Assembly: GCF_013149275.1 (NCBI RefSeq)
Contig: NZ_JABGNA010000006.1
Span: 310,001-374,000 of the forward strand
DNA length: 64,000 nt
Source: Mucilaginibacter sp. SG564
GTDB taxonomy: Bacteria; Bacteroidota; Bacteroidia; Sphingobacteriales; Sphingobacteriaceae
Reading direction: 5' to 3'
The notes beneath the pieces are model-generated. The model did not search any database. It had not been told where the DNA came from and worked only from the letters and a program-made list of their open reading frames with translations. The position numbers and the translations under genes were made by a program. This document shows positions 17,975 to 26,304 of this stretch, in pieces (within the stretch, counting starts at the first letter, position 1; each line of letters opens with the position of its first letter).

Positions 17975-18005
17975 CAACCTCTAAAAATTGAGGTGAACTA
18001 TATAC

Positions 18006-21000
18006 ATGTATAAGGAATATAAGCAGTTAAACCTATCGCAAACAGGCAAAGAGATACTGGAGTTTTGGAAGCAGAACAACATATTTGGCAAAAGTATCAG
18101 CAGTCGTCCGGCAAGTAACCCCTACACGTTTTACGAAGGGCCGCCGAGCGCTAATGGTATGCCCGGTATTCACCACGTGATGGCGCGCTCTATTAAAGAT
18201 ATTTTTTGCCGTTACAAAACGCTAAAAGGTTTCCAGGTAAAGCGTAAAGGCGGTTGGGATACCCATGGCCTGCCCATTGAGCTTGCTGTTGAAAAAGCTT
18301 TAGGGATAACCAAAGATGATATCGGTAAAAAAATAAGCGTTAAAGAGTATAACGATGCCTGCCGCAAGGAGGTGATGCGCTACACAGACGTTTGGAACGA
18401 CCTGACCGAAAAAATGGGCTATTGGGTTGATCTTGACGATCCGTATATCACCTATGAAAACGAATACATTGAAAGCCTTTGGTGGATACTGAAGGAGTTT
18501 TATAAAAAGGATCTTTTATACAAAGGTTATACGGTACAGCCATATTCGCCAAAATCGGGTACAGGCTTAAGCTCGCATGAGCTAAATCAGCCGGGCACCT
18601 ACAAAATGGTAAAGGATACTTCGATAGTAGCTCAGTTCCATTTAAAGAACGATCAGCAGCATCCCCTTATCCCTGTTTTATTTGAAGATGTAAACGAGGA
18701 TACTGCGATACTGGCCTGGACAACCACTCCATGGACACTGCCATCAAACTGCGCCCTGGCCATTGGCGAAAATATCGACTACGTAAAGATCCGCACTTTT
18801 AACCCTTACACATATGAGCCGGTAAGTGTAGTACTGGCCAAAGCCCTGGTAGGCAAATACTTTAAAGCCGAAGGCCAAAACGCCTCGTTCCAGGATTATA
18901 AAGGGGGCGATAAAGTTATTCCATGGGAAATAAGAGCTGAATTTAAAGGCGTTGAGCTGATCGGTTTGCGTTACCACCAGCTGATGCCTTACGTAAGTAA
19001 TGAAAACCTGGAGAAAAACGCTTTCCGCGTGATCCCGGCCGACTTTGTAACCATCGAAGACGGTACAGGTATCGTACACACTGCTTCTATTTTTGGTGCG
19101 GATGACTTCAGGGCCTGTAAAGAACAAAACGTACCATCGGTAATGGTATTGGATGAAACAGGCAAGGAAGTTCCACTGGTTAATAAACAGGGGCGTTTTG
19201 TTGATGAAGTGACCGATTTTGCCGGTCGCTACGTTAAAGAAGAATACTATAGTGATGCAGAGCGTGCCGAGCCAGGTTTTAAGGCAACGGATGTACTGAT
19301 CTCCATTAAACTGAAAGAAGACAATAAGGCGTTTGACGTTAAAAAATATGAGCACAGCTACCCACACTCATGGCGCTCAGACGAACCGATATTATACTAC
19401 CCGCTCGATAGCTGGTTTATCCGTACCACCGCGGTAAAGGATAAAATGGTGGAGCTCAACAAAACCATCAATTGGAAACCGGAATCAACGGGGACAGGTC
19501 GTTTTGGTAACTGGCTGGAAAACCTGGTAGATTGGAACCTGTCGCGTTCACGCTACTGGGGTACACCGTTACCTATTTGGCGAGAGGAGAACGGATCTGA
19601 AGAAAAATGCATTGGCTCTATTGCCGAGCTGAATGCCGAGATCGAAAAATCGATAGCAGCCGGTTTTATGCCCGCAGGCTTTAAGCTGGAAGATATGCAC
19701 CGCCCTTATGTGGATGATGTGATCCTGACCTCGGCTGCCGGTAACAAAATGTTTCGGGAGCCCGATCTGATCGATGTTTGGTTTGATTCAGGCGCTATGC
19801 CTTACGCGCAATGGCACTTCCCTTTTGAAAATAAAGAAGAATTTGCTGCTGCCTACCCTGCCGATTTTATTGCCGAAGGGGTCGACCAAACCCGTGGCTG
19901 GTTCTTTACCCTGCACGCTATAGCCGTAATGCTGAGCGAATGCAGCGACGAAGTAAAAGCGGTGAATGCCAAAGTGGGCAATAAAGGTATCTCCTTCAAA
20001 AACGTGGTTTCAAATGGTTTGGTGCTGGATAAAAACGGCAACAAGATGTCGAAACGGTTGGGCAATGCTGTTGACCCCTTTACCACTATTGAACAATATG
20101 GAGCCGACGCCGCTCGCTGGTACATGATCAGCAATGCCGCGCCATGGGACAACCTTAAATTTAACGAAGAAGGTATTGATGAAGTTCGTCGTAAGTTTTT
20201 TGGTACGCTGTACAATTCTTACTCTTTCTTTGTGCTTTACGCCAATATCGATCAGTTTAAATATAGCGAGCCCGAAATAGCATTGGAACAACGCCCGGAA
20301 ATTGATCGTTGGGTAATATCATTACTCAATACCCTGAGCCGTGAGGTGGATGCTTTTTATGCCGATTATGAGCCGACTAAAGCCGCCCGTGCTATACAGG
20401 AGTTTGTAGATGCGCATTTCAGCAACTGGTATATCCGCTTAAGTCGCCGCCGTTTCTGGAAATCAGATAACTCCGATGATAAGCTGTCGGCTTACCAAAC
20501 ATTGTATACCTGCTTAATCACCATCAGTAAATTAATGGCGCCAATAGCTCCGTTTTTTGCCGATAGTTTATACAAAGATCTGAATAAGGTTACCGGTAAA
20601 GAGGAATTTGAATCGGTACACCTGGCGTATTTCCCAACCTATCATGATGAGCTGGTTGATGCCGACCTGGAAGAGCGCATGAAACTGGCACAGGATGTAT
20701 CATCATTGGTATTATCATTGCGTAAAAAGATCGAGATTCCGGTGCGCAGGCCGCTCAGCAAAATATTATTACCTATATTGGACAAGGGCTTTAAGAAGCA
20801 TGTGGAGCAGGTAAAAGAATTGATCTTATCCGAAACCAACATCAAGGATATTGAATATATTACCGATACCGCGGGCATTATTAAAAAGAAAATAAAGCCG
20901 AATTTTAAGGCTCTTGGTCAAAAAGTAGGTAAGGATATGAAGGCTGTGGCCGAGGCTATAAATAATTTTACACAGGATGATATAGCCAAACTGGAAAGTG

Positions 21001-21398
21001 ATGGCGCTGTTAATGTTCTTGATAACAAGTACTTAATACAGATTGCGGATGTAGAGATTATAGCAGAAGACGTTCCCGGATGGCAAGTTGCAAATTTGGG
21101 AAAACTAACTGTAGCTTTAGATGTTACCATAACCAACGAATTAAAAGAGGAGGGGATTGCGAGAGAGTTGATAAACCGTATCCAGAACCTGCGTAAAACA
21201 AAAGGGTTTGAGGTTACTGATAAAATTGACGTTCGCATTAGCGAGCACCCTTATATCAGCGAAGCGGTAAAAAATAATTTATCCTATATTTGCGCCGAAA
21301 TTTTAGCAGAGAGCATAGTGCTTGACGCTCAGTTACATGAAGGTGACAAAGTAGAGATTGACGGAAATGAAATTTTTATTGTTATTAGTAAAGTATAA
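18006..21398 (+). CDS. ileS: Isoleucyl-tRNA synthetase (eukaryotic-like type)
   Basis: 1130 residues, the long type-2 form. The class-I HIGH signature appears as GIHHVM (H56/H57) in YEGPPSANGMPGIHHVMARS, and KMSKR starts at K680. The editing domain between them includes TTPWTLPSNCALAIG. The anticodon-binding region and a C-terminal extension of about 200 residues follow. It charges tRNA-Ile and edits Val-tRNA-Ile. Type-2 enzymes are often insensitive to mupirocin, but resistance is not shown here. The stop is immediately followed by the ATG of the TraR-like gene, so ileS, that gene and lspA form one operon. Confidence 0.97.
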   Translation: MYKEYKQLNLSQTGKEILEFWKQNNIFGKSISSRPASNPYTFYEGPPSANGMPGIHHVMARSIKDIFCRYKTLKGFQVKRKGGWDTHGLPIELAVEKALGITKDDIGKKISVKEYNDACRKEVMRYTDVWNDLTEKMGYWVDLDDPYITYENEYIESLWWILKEFYKKDLLYKGYTVQPYSPKSGTGLSSHELNQPGTYKMVKDTSIVAQFHLKNDQQHPLIPVLFEDVNEDTAILAWTTTPWTLPSNCALAIGENIDYVKIRTFNPYTYEPVSVVLAKALVGKYFKAEGQNASFQDYKGGDKVIPWEIRAEFKGVELIGLRYHQLMPYVSNENLEKNAFRVIPADFVTIEDGTGIVHTASIFGADDFRACKEQNVPSVMVLDETGKEVPLVNKQGRFVDEVTDFAGRYVKEEYYSDAERAEPGFKATDVLISIKLKEDNKAFDVKKYEHSYPHSWRSDEPILYYPLDSWFIRTTAVKDKMVELNKTINWKPESTGTGRFGNWLENLVDWNLSRSRYWGTPLPIWREENGSEEKCIGSIAELNAEIEKSIAAGFMPAGFKLEDMHRPYVDDVILTSAAGNKMFREPDLIDVWFDSGAMPYAQWHFPFENKEEFAAAYPADFIAEGVDQTRGWFFTLHAIAVMLSECSDEVKAVNAKVGNKGISFKNVVSNGLVLDKNGNKMSKRLGNAVDPFTTIEQYGADAARWYMISNAAPWDNLKFNEEGIDEVRRKFFGTLYNSYSFFVLYANIDQFKYSEPEIALEQRPEIDRWVISLLNTLSREVDAFYADYEPTKAARAIQEFVDAHFSNWYIRLSRRRFWKSDNSDDKLSAYQTLYTCLITISKLMAPIAPFFADSLYKDLNKVTGKEEFESVHLAYFPTYHDELVDADLEERMKLAQDVSSLVLSLRKKIEIPVRRPLSKILLPILDKGFKKHVEQVKELILSETNIKDIEYITDTAGIIKKKIKPNFKALGQKVGKDMKAVAEAINNFTQDDIAKLESDGAVNVLDNKYLIQIADVEIIAEDVPGWQVANLGKLTVALDVTITNELKEEGIARELINRIQNLRKTKGFEVTDKIDVRISEHPYISEAVKNNLSYICAEILAESIVLDAQLHEGDKVEIDGNEIFIVISKV

Positions 21399-21782
21399 AT
21401 GAAAGTAGAAAACGAAAAAACCAGATATTCTGAATCGGACCTGCAAGAGTTTAAAACTCTTATTCTTGATAAACTGCGTATTGCCAAAGAAGAGTTAAAC
21501 TCGCTGGCAACTTCGTTAAGCTCGCCAAACGCGAACGGAACTGATGATACTGCCGGTACTTATAAAACCTTGGAAGATGGCTCGGCCACACTGGAAAAAG
21601 AACAAATTAACCAGTTAGCTGCCCGTCAGAAAAAATTTATTGATCAGTTGGAAGCCGCCCTGGTGCGTATTGAAAACAAAACTTATGGTATTTGCCGCGA
21701 AACCGGTAAACTGATACCAAAGGAGCGTTTGCGCGCCGTGCCGCACACCACCTTAACTATGGAAGCTAAATTAAAGCAATAA
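21399..21782 (+). CDS. TraR/DksA-like protein with degenerate zinc finger
   Basis: 127 residues. An N-terminal helical hairpin (about 12-95, with FKTLILDKLRIAKEELNSL and AARQKKFIDQLEAALVRIE) resembles the DksA coiled coil. The C-terminus YGICRETGKLIPKERLRAVPHTTLTMEAK is the TraR/DksA zinc-finger segment but keeps only one of the four cysteines, so it probably does not bind zinc. DksA-like proteins act in the secondary channel of RNA polymerase. It starts on the base after the ileS stop and its own stop abuts lspA. Confidence 0.88.
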   Translation: MKVENEKTRYSESDLQEFKTLILDKLRIAKEELNSLATSLSSPNANGTDDTAGTYKTLEDGSATLEKEQINQLAARQKKFIDQLEAALVRIENKTYGICRETGKLIPKERLRAVPHTTLTMEAKLKQ

Positions 21783-22388
21783 ATGAAGGCTGCTTACACC
21801 AAACCTTTTCTCACTGCTATATTTATTATTCTTTTTGACCAGATCATTAAAACCTGGGTAAGGGCACATATGTTCATGGGCGAAGAGATCCGCTTTTTTG
21901 GTAGCCATGGCATGCTGCACTATACCGAGAATAACGGTATGGCATTTGGCATGGAATGGGGAGGTGACGCAGGAAAACTTGCATTGACGCTGTTTCGCAT
22001 TTTTGCGGTATGCGGTATTGTTTATACGCTTATTTATTTAATAAAGCATAAATACCACCGTGGCCTCATTATGAATGTGGCGCTCATTTTGGCCGGAGCT
22101 GTTGGTAATATCATCGACTCTACCTTTTATGGTATCATGTACAATTATGCCCCGCTATTTCACGGGCGTGTGGTTGATATGTTTTATTTCCCATTGTTCC
22201 GGGGTACATTCCCGGCCTGGGTACCCGTTTGGGGTAATGAGCCTTTTGAGTTTTTCAGACCGGTATTTAACCTGGCCGATGCCTCTATCTGCGTAGGTGT
22301 TATCCTGATACTGGTATTTCAGAAACACTATTTCAAACACGAAGTTCCCGAAGTGAACAGTCCCAACAGTGAAATGGTGGAAGAATAA
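21783..22388 (+). CDS. lspA: Lipoprotein signal peptidase (signal peptidase II)
   Basis: 201 residues with four membrane helices. The LspA motifs are YTENNGMAFGM (about 47-57), GNIIDSTFYG with D112, and FNLADASICVG with D166; the two aspartates form the catalytic dyad. It removes the signal peptide from diacylglyceryl-modified prolipoproteins, and this window encodes several such lipoproteins. It is the last gene of the ileS operon and is followed by an intrinsic terminator. An insert around residues 120-160 makes it longer than the E. coli protein, as is common in Bacteroidota. Confidence 0.96.
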   Translation: MKAAYTKPFLTAIFIILFDQIIKTWVRAHMFMGEEIRFFGSHGMLHYTENNGMAFGMEWGGDAGKLALTLFRIFAVCGIVYTLIYLIKHKYHRGLIMNVALILAGAVGNIIDSTFYGIMYNYAPLFHGRVVDMFYFPLFRGTFPAWVPVWGNEPFEFFRPVFNLADASICVGVILILVFQKHYFKHEVPEVNSPNSEMVEE

Positions 22389-22414
22389 AAGATTTAAATT
22401 TTACTATACATATG

Positions 22415-22438
22415 AAAAGCCGCGTTAAGCGGCTTTTT
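22415..22438 (+). terminator. Intrinsic terminator after lspA
   Basis: A hairpin with arms AAAAGCCGC and GCGGCTTTT around GTTAA, followed by a T run, 27 bp past the lspA stop. Confidence 0.9.
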
Positions 22439-22452
22439 TGTTTTATATTAAT

Positions 22453-22539
22453 ATGTCATTGCGAGCGAAGCGTGGCAATCTCCTCGCGTTCAATATGCAA
22501 GTGAGGAGATTGCTTCGTCGTTCCTCCTCGCAATGACAT
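22453..22539. repeat. REP-like palindrome (GTCATTGCGAG type)
   Basis: ATGTCATTGCGAG (22453-22465) and CTCGCAATGACAT (22527-22539) enclose GCAATCTCCTC / GAGGAGATTGC arms. It is a GTCAT-class element, directly after the lspA terminator. Confidence 0.8.
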
Positions 22540-22549
22540 AAAGGCTAAT

Positions 22550-22642
22550 GTCATCCTGAACTTGTTTCAGGATCCCATAGGACAGGCTAACCGGTATGTT
22601 GCTCACCTTGCTAATGGGGTGCCGAAACAAGTTCGGCATGAC
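22550..22642. repeat. REP-like palindrome (GTCATCCTGAAC type)
   Basis: Begins GTCATCCTGAACTTGTTTC and ends GAAACAAGTTCGGCATGAC. The two ends are near-complementary around a loop of about 50 nt. It lies between the previous REP and the oxidoreductase stop. Confidence 0.75.
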
Positions 22643-22661
22643 CGGTTGATTGCATTAATCC

Positions 22662-24053
22662 CTACACCAGCCTCATCCCCACCGGATCCCATTTGATCAC
22701 CCTATTCTCAAAATAACTATCGTTACAGGCCAGGCAAGGCGCCGCGGCGCGGAAGCCAAAAGCCGCATCCTCAACCACGGGTTTGCCTGTACGCATCGAA
22801 TCAAAAAAATTGGCGAAATGCTCGTTGGAATCGCTATAGCCTTCGGGCTCATGGTAAACTACATCATCCAGCTTGGGTGTTTGCTGATCGGCAGCCGAAT
22901 ATTTTTTATTGTATTCCTCAATAATGGCTTTTTGCATGGCCTCGGGATAGGTGCCGAGCGAATCCCAGCCTCCGTAACCTGGTGCTACCGGCATTTTGCT
23001 TTTATGTATGGTAAAGCCGCCGCCATCGCTCATGTCGATAACGCCTTCAGAACCTACGATCTTGGTTGAAGCGCGGTCACCTTCACCACTCACAAAATTT
23101 ACTCTCAGGGTAGCCTGAAAAGCCGGGTGCTCCGGTGATTCTGGATAGGATATCACGGCGCTCATCACATCAGGAACATTACGTCCATCCTTCCAGTAGT
23201 CGAGGCCCCCAATGGCAAATATTTTATCTGGTCCTTTGGATCCGGTGATGAAATGAATACCCGAAAGCAGGTGTACAAACAGGTCGCCGGCTACACCGGT
23301 GCCATATTCGCGGTAATTGCGCCATCTGAAGAAACGATTACTGTCATAAGCATGTTTCACCTTGCTGTTGGCCTGGTATTGCTCCCAACCCACCGTTTGC
23401 GGCGATGCATCCAGCGGAATAGTATATTGCCATGCACCCAGCGCGCTTTGCCTGCTAAAAGAAGCCTCAACTGCGTTGATCTTACCAATAGCGCCCGCCT
23501 GGTAAAGCTCCTTTGCCTTTTTAAAGGCGATACCACTCACCCGCTGACTGCCTACCTGGAAAACCGCTTTGGTTTCCTGCTGGGCTTTTATTTCATTCAA
23601 CCCCTCGCTAATGTGGTGCACCATCGGTTTCTCGCTGTAAACGGCTTTGCCCTTGTGCATGGCTTCGATAGATATGGGGCTGTGCCAGTTATCGCTGGTA
23701 GCTACAATAACGGCATCAATATCTTTGCGGTTTAAAATATCGTGGTAATTATCGGTGGTGAAAATATTGGATCCATATACCTCCTTAGTGCGTTGTAACC
23801 GGCCCTTGTACAAATCGCAGGCGGCCACCAGCTCCACACCCGGCACGGTAAGCGCGGCGTGGGTGTCATTAAAGCCCATAATGCCCATGCCTATGGTGGC
23901 TATCCTGATCTTATCATTAGGACTTACGCGTTTTTCGGCCTGTAAAATTCTTTTTTCATGCTCTTCTTTGGCCGCCAGGCTGGTGAGCGATGCCGAAGTG
24001 AGGAGTACAGAGGTGCCAAATTGTTTTAAAAACTTTCTTCTGTCAGTTGCCAT
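22662..24053 (-). CDS. Gfo/Idh/MocA-family oxidoreductase, Tat-exported
   Basis: 463 residues. The N-terminus DRRKFLKQFGTSVLLTSASLTSLAA is a twin-arginine signal. The NAD(P)-binding motif GMGIMG (about 55-60) and the conserved sugar-dehydrogenase segment EKPMVHHISEG identify the family. The C-terminal domain includes YREYGTGVAGDLFVHLLSGIHF. Such exported proteins are common near polysaccharide genes and usually act on sugar derivatives. The motif set of GH109 glycosidases was not recognised. It is divergent from the GH20 hexosaminidase, sharing a 184-bp region, so both may serve amino-sugar use. Confidence 0.9.
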   Translation of the reverse strand: MATDRRKFLKQFGTSVLLTSASLTSLAAKEEHEKRILQAEKRVSPNDKIRIATIGMGIMGFNDTHAALTVPGVELVAACDLYKGRLQRTKEVYGSNIFTTDNYHDILNRKDIDAVIVATSDNWHSPISIEAMHKGKAVYSEKPMVHHISEGLNEIKAQQETKAVFQVGSQRVSGIAFKKAKELYQAGAIGKINAVEASFSRQSALGAWQYTIPLDASPQTVGWEQYQANSKVKHAYDSNRFFRWRNYREYGTGVAGDLFVHLLSGIHFITGSKGPDKIFAIGGLDYWKDGRNVPDVMSAVISYPESPEHPAFQATLRVNFVSGEGDRASTKIVGSEGVIDMSDGGGFTIHKSKMPVAPGYGGWDSLGTYPEAMQKAIIEEYNKKYSAADQQTPKLDDVVYHEPEGYSDSNEHFANFFDSMRTGKPVVEDAAFGFRAAAPCLACNDSYFENRVIKWDPVGMRLV

Positions 24054-24237
24054 AGGTATCTGGTTTTAGGTCAGGTAAATGAATAATTGGTTTGTACGAT
24101 CAGTTATATACTACAGGCGCAGCTACGGATGTATTGATATGCAATTTAAAACAACAAAATTTAGCTTGCAACTTTTTAATTTTATTTAAAAAGTTTAATT
24201 TGCATACCGTTTCCCAATTAAAACATATCCCTTCTGT

Positions 24238-26142
24238 ATGAAAAAATTATCCTTATTGCTTTGCTGTTGCCTTGCGCACGCCCTATCGTTTGGCCAGGTT
24301 GCCCAAAGCGGCTTATCCATTATTCCCGAACCGGTAAAAACCACGCGTACGGCGGGTCAGTTCCTGCTGCCCAAAAGCGTTATAGTGGAGGCGGGTAGCC
24401 AGTCCGAATTAGCGCCCGTAACCAGTTATCTGAAAAAGAAACTGACTACAGCGCCGGGATCATCCGTGACCATTAAAAGTGCGGCCCCCACGGCTTCTAT
24501 CCGGCTTGTTTTAAATAAAACTGTTGATGCCGCTATAGGTACCGAAGGATATACCTTATCGGTAAAGGCTAAAAAGATCGTGATCAGGGCCAATGAGGCT
24601 GCGGGTTTGTTTTATGGTGTGCAAACGCTGATGCAATTATTACCCGCCGATATTGAAAGCAAGCAGCTGGCGAAAAATGTGAAATGGACGGTACCTTGTG
24701 TAGAAATTACAGATTACCCACGCTTTGCCTGGAGGGGGTTAATGTTTGATGTGGCACGCCACTTTTTTACAAAAGCCGAAGTAAAACAATATATAGATGC
24801 CATGGTGAAGTACAAGCTGAACCTGTTGCACCTGCACTTAACCGACGATGAAGGCTGGCGCGTAGAGATCAAAAGTTTACCGAAGCTGACCACAGTTGGC
24901 GCTTATAACGTTAAAAAGGTTGGCCAGTTTGGAACGTTTACGCCACCTGCCGCGAATGAACCACGTACTTACGGTGGATTTTATACCCAGGAAGATATCC
25001 GCGAACTTGTCCAATACGCCAAAGACCGCTTTGTAAATATATTACCGGAGATAGATGTGCCGGGGCATAGCCTTGCTGCTGTTGTAGCTTATCCGGAACT
25101 ATCCTGCACGCCCGGCGCCGATAAATATGTGGTTAACTCCGGCGAGCCTTTTATGGATTGGAGCGGCCCGCACAACAGGGCCATTGTGGATAACACCCTT
25201 TGCCCGGCCAATGAAAATGTATACACTTTTCTGGATAAGGTAGTGACCGAAGTGGCGCAACTCTTCCCCTTTGCTTATATCCATATGGGCGGTGATGAGT
25301 GCGCTAAGAACTTTTGGGAGCAAAGCGATGCTATAAAAGCCCTGATGGCTAAAGAAGGACTGAAAACGCAGCAGGAGGTACAGAGCTATTTTGAGAAACG
25401 ATTAGAAAAAATAGTAGAATCAAAAGGTAAAAAGTTTATGGGCTGGGATGAGATCATTGAAGGAGGCCTTGGTCCGAACGCCGCGGTAATGAGCTGGAGA
25501 GGGATAAAAGGCGGTATTGAAGCCGCTAAACAGGGCCATGAGGTAGTGATGAGCCCAACAACTTTTGCCTACCTGGATTATATGCAAAGCGACCGTGTTA
25601 ACGAAACCAAAATTTACGCCACACTGCGCCTGAGCAAATCGTACGAGTTTGAACCCGTGCCTGATAGTGTTGATGCCAGGCTGATCAAAGGCGGCCAGGC
25701 TAATTTATGGACCGAGCAGGTGTACAACATTCGCCAGGCCGAATACATGACCTGGCCAAGGGGTATGGCCATTGCCGAGTCGGTATGGTCGCCAAAGGAA
25801 AAGAAAAGCTGGCCTTACTTCTTTGGAAAAGTAGAGAAACAGTTCGGCCGCTTTAACGCTGCCGAAACTAAATACGCGCCAAGCGCTTATGATCCCTCAT
25901 TTAATGCCACACGCAATGCTGATGGTACACTAAAAATAACGCTGACCAATGAGGTGGATGGCCTGGATACCTATTACAGTTTTGATAATTCGTTCCCGGA
26001 TAATTTCTATCCAAAATATACGCAACCTATTGATGCGCCAAAGGATGCCACAACGCTGCGGGTGATCACCTACAGGGGTAAAAAACCAATTGGGCGGATG
26101 GTTACGATGCCACTGTCGGAATTGAATAGTAGAATTAAATAA
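24238..26142 (+). CDS. Beta-N-acetylhexosaminidase, GH20
   Basis: 634 residues. The signal peptide is MKKLSLLLCCCLAHALSFGQ. An N-terminal GH20b domain (about 25-160) is followed by the catalytic barrel opening YPRFAWRGLMFDVARHF. The catalytic Asp-Glu pair is D353-E354 in HMGGDECAKNFW. A C-terminal beta-rich segment of about 100 residues follows. The family releases terminal GlcNAc or GalNAc from chitin oligomers, glycans or peptidoglycan fragments. It is exported to the periplasm or surface. A strong terminator follows. Confidence 0.95.
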   Translation: MKKLSLLLCCCLAHALSFGQVAQSGLSIIPEPVKTTRTAGQFLLPKSVIVEAGSQSELAPVTSYLKKKLTTAPGSSVTIKSAAPTASIRLVLNKTVDAAIGTEGYTLSVKAKKIVIRANEAAGLFYGVQTLMQLLPADIESKQLAKNVKWTVPCVEITDYPRFAWRGLMFDVARHFFTKAEVKQYIDAMVKYKLNLLHLHLTDDEGWRVEIKSLPKLTTVGAYNVKKVGQFGTFTPPAANEPRTYGGFYTQEDIRELVQYAKDRFVNILPEIDVPGHSLAAVVAYPELSCTPGADKYVVNSGEPFMDWSGPHNRAIVDNTLCPANENVYTFLDKVVTEVAQLFPFAYIHMGGDECAKNFWEQSDAIKALMAKEGLKTQQEVQSYFEKRLEKIVESKGKKFMGWDEIIEGGLGPNAAVMSWRGIKGGIEAAKQGHEVVMSPTTFAYLDYMQSDRVNETKIYATLRLSKSYEFEPVPDSVDARLIKGGQANLWTEQVYNIRQAEYMTWPRGMAIAESVWSPKEKKSWPYFFGKVEKQFGRFNAAETKYAPSAYDPSFNATRNADGTLKITLTNEVDGLDTYYSFDNSFPDNFYPKYTQPIDAPKDATTLRVITYRGKKPIGRMVTMPLSELNSRIK

Positions 26143-26152
26143 AGTGATCAAT

Positions 26153-26188
26153 AAAAAAGCCCGGCCGTTTATCGGCCGGGCTTTTTTT
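26153..26188 (+). terminator. Intrinsic terminator after the GH20 gene
   Basis: AAAAAAGCCCGGCCG and CGGCCGGGCTTTTTT form a long GC-rich stem around TTTAT with T tracts on both strands. It could serve in both directions, but the convergent subtilase gene ends 117 bp away, beyond a REP element. Confidence 0.9.
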
Positions 26189-26203
26189 ATTTCATATCCC
26201 TCT

Positions 26204-26291
26204 GTCATTCTGAATGAAGTGAAAAATCTTCTTCATTACGCGTGTTGGGTTGCTAGGCTCTCGAAGAAGATCCTTCGTTCCACAGGATGAT
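26204..26291. repeat. REP-like palindrome, imperfect
   Basis: Starts GTCATTCTGAATGAAGTG and ends TTCGTTCCACAGGATGAT, with TCTTCTTC / GAAGAAGA inside. It is a diverged GTCAT-class element between two convergent genes. Confidence 0.65.
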
Positions 26292-26304
26292 AAAGAGCGG
26301 TTTA

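Noticed and set aside
22662..24053. Reading the Gfo/Idh protein as a GH109 glycosidase
   Set aside because: It has the Tat signal and fold in common, but I could not find the residues expected for GH109, so the general family name is kept.
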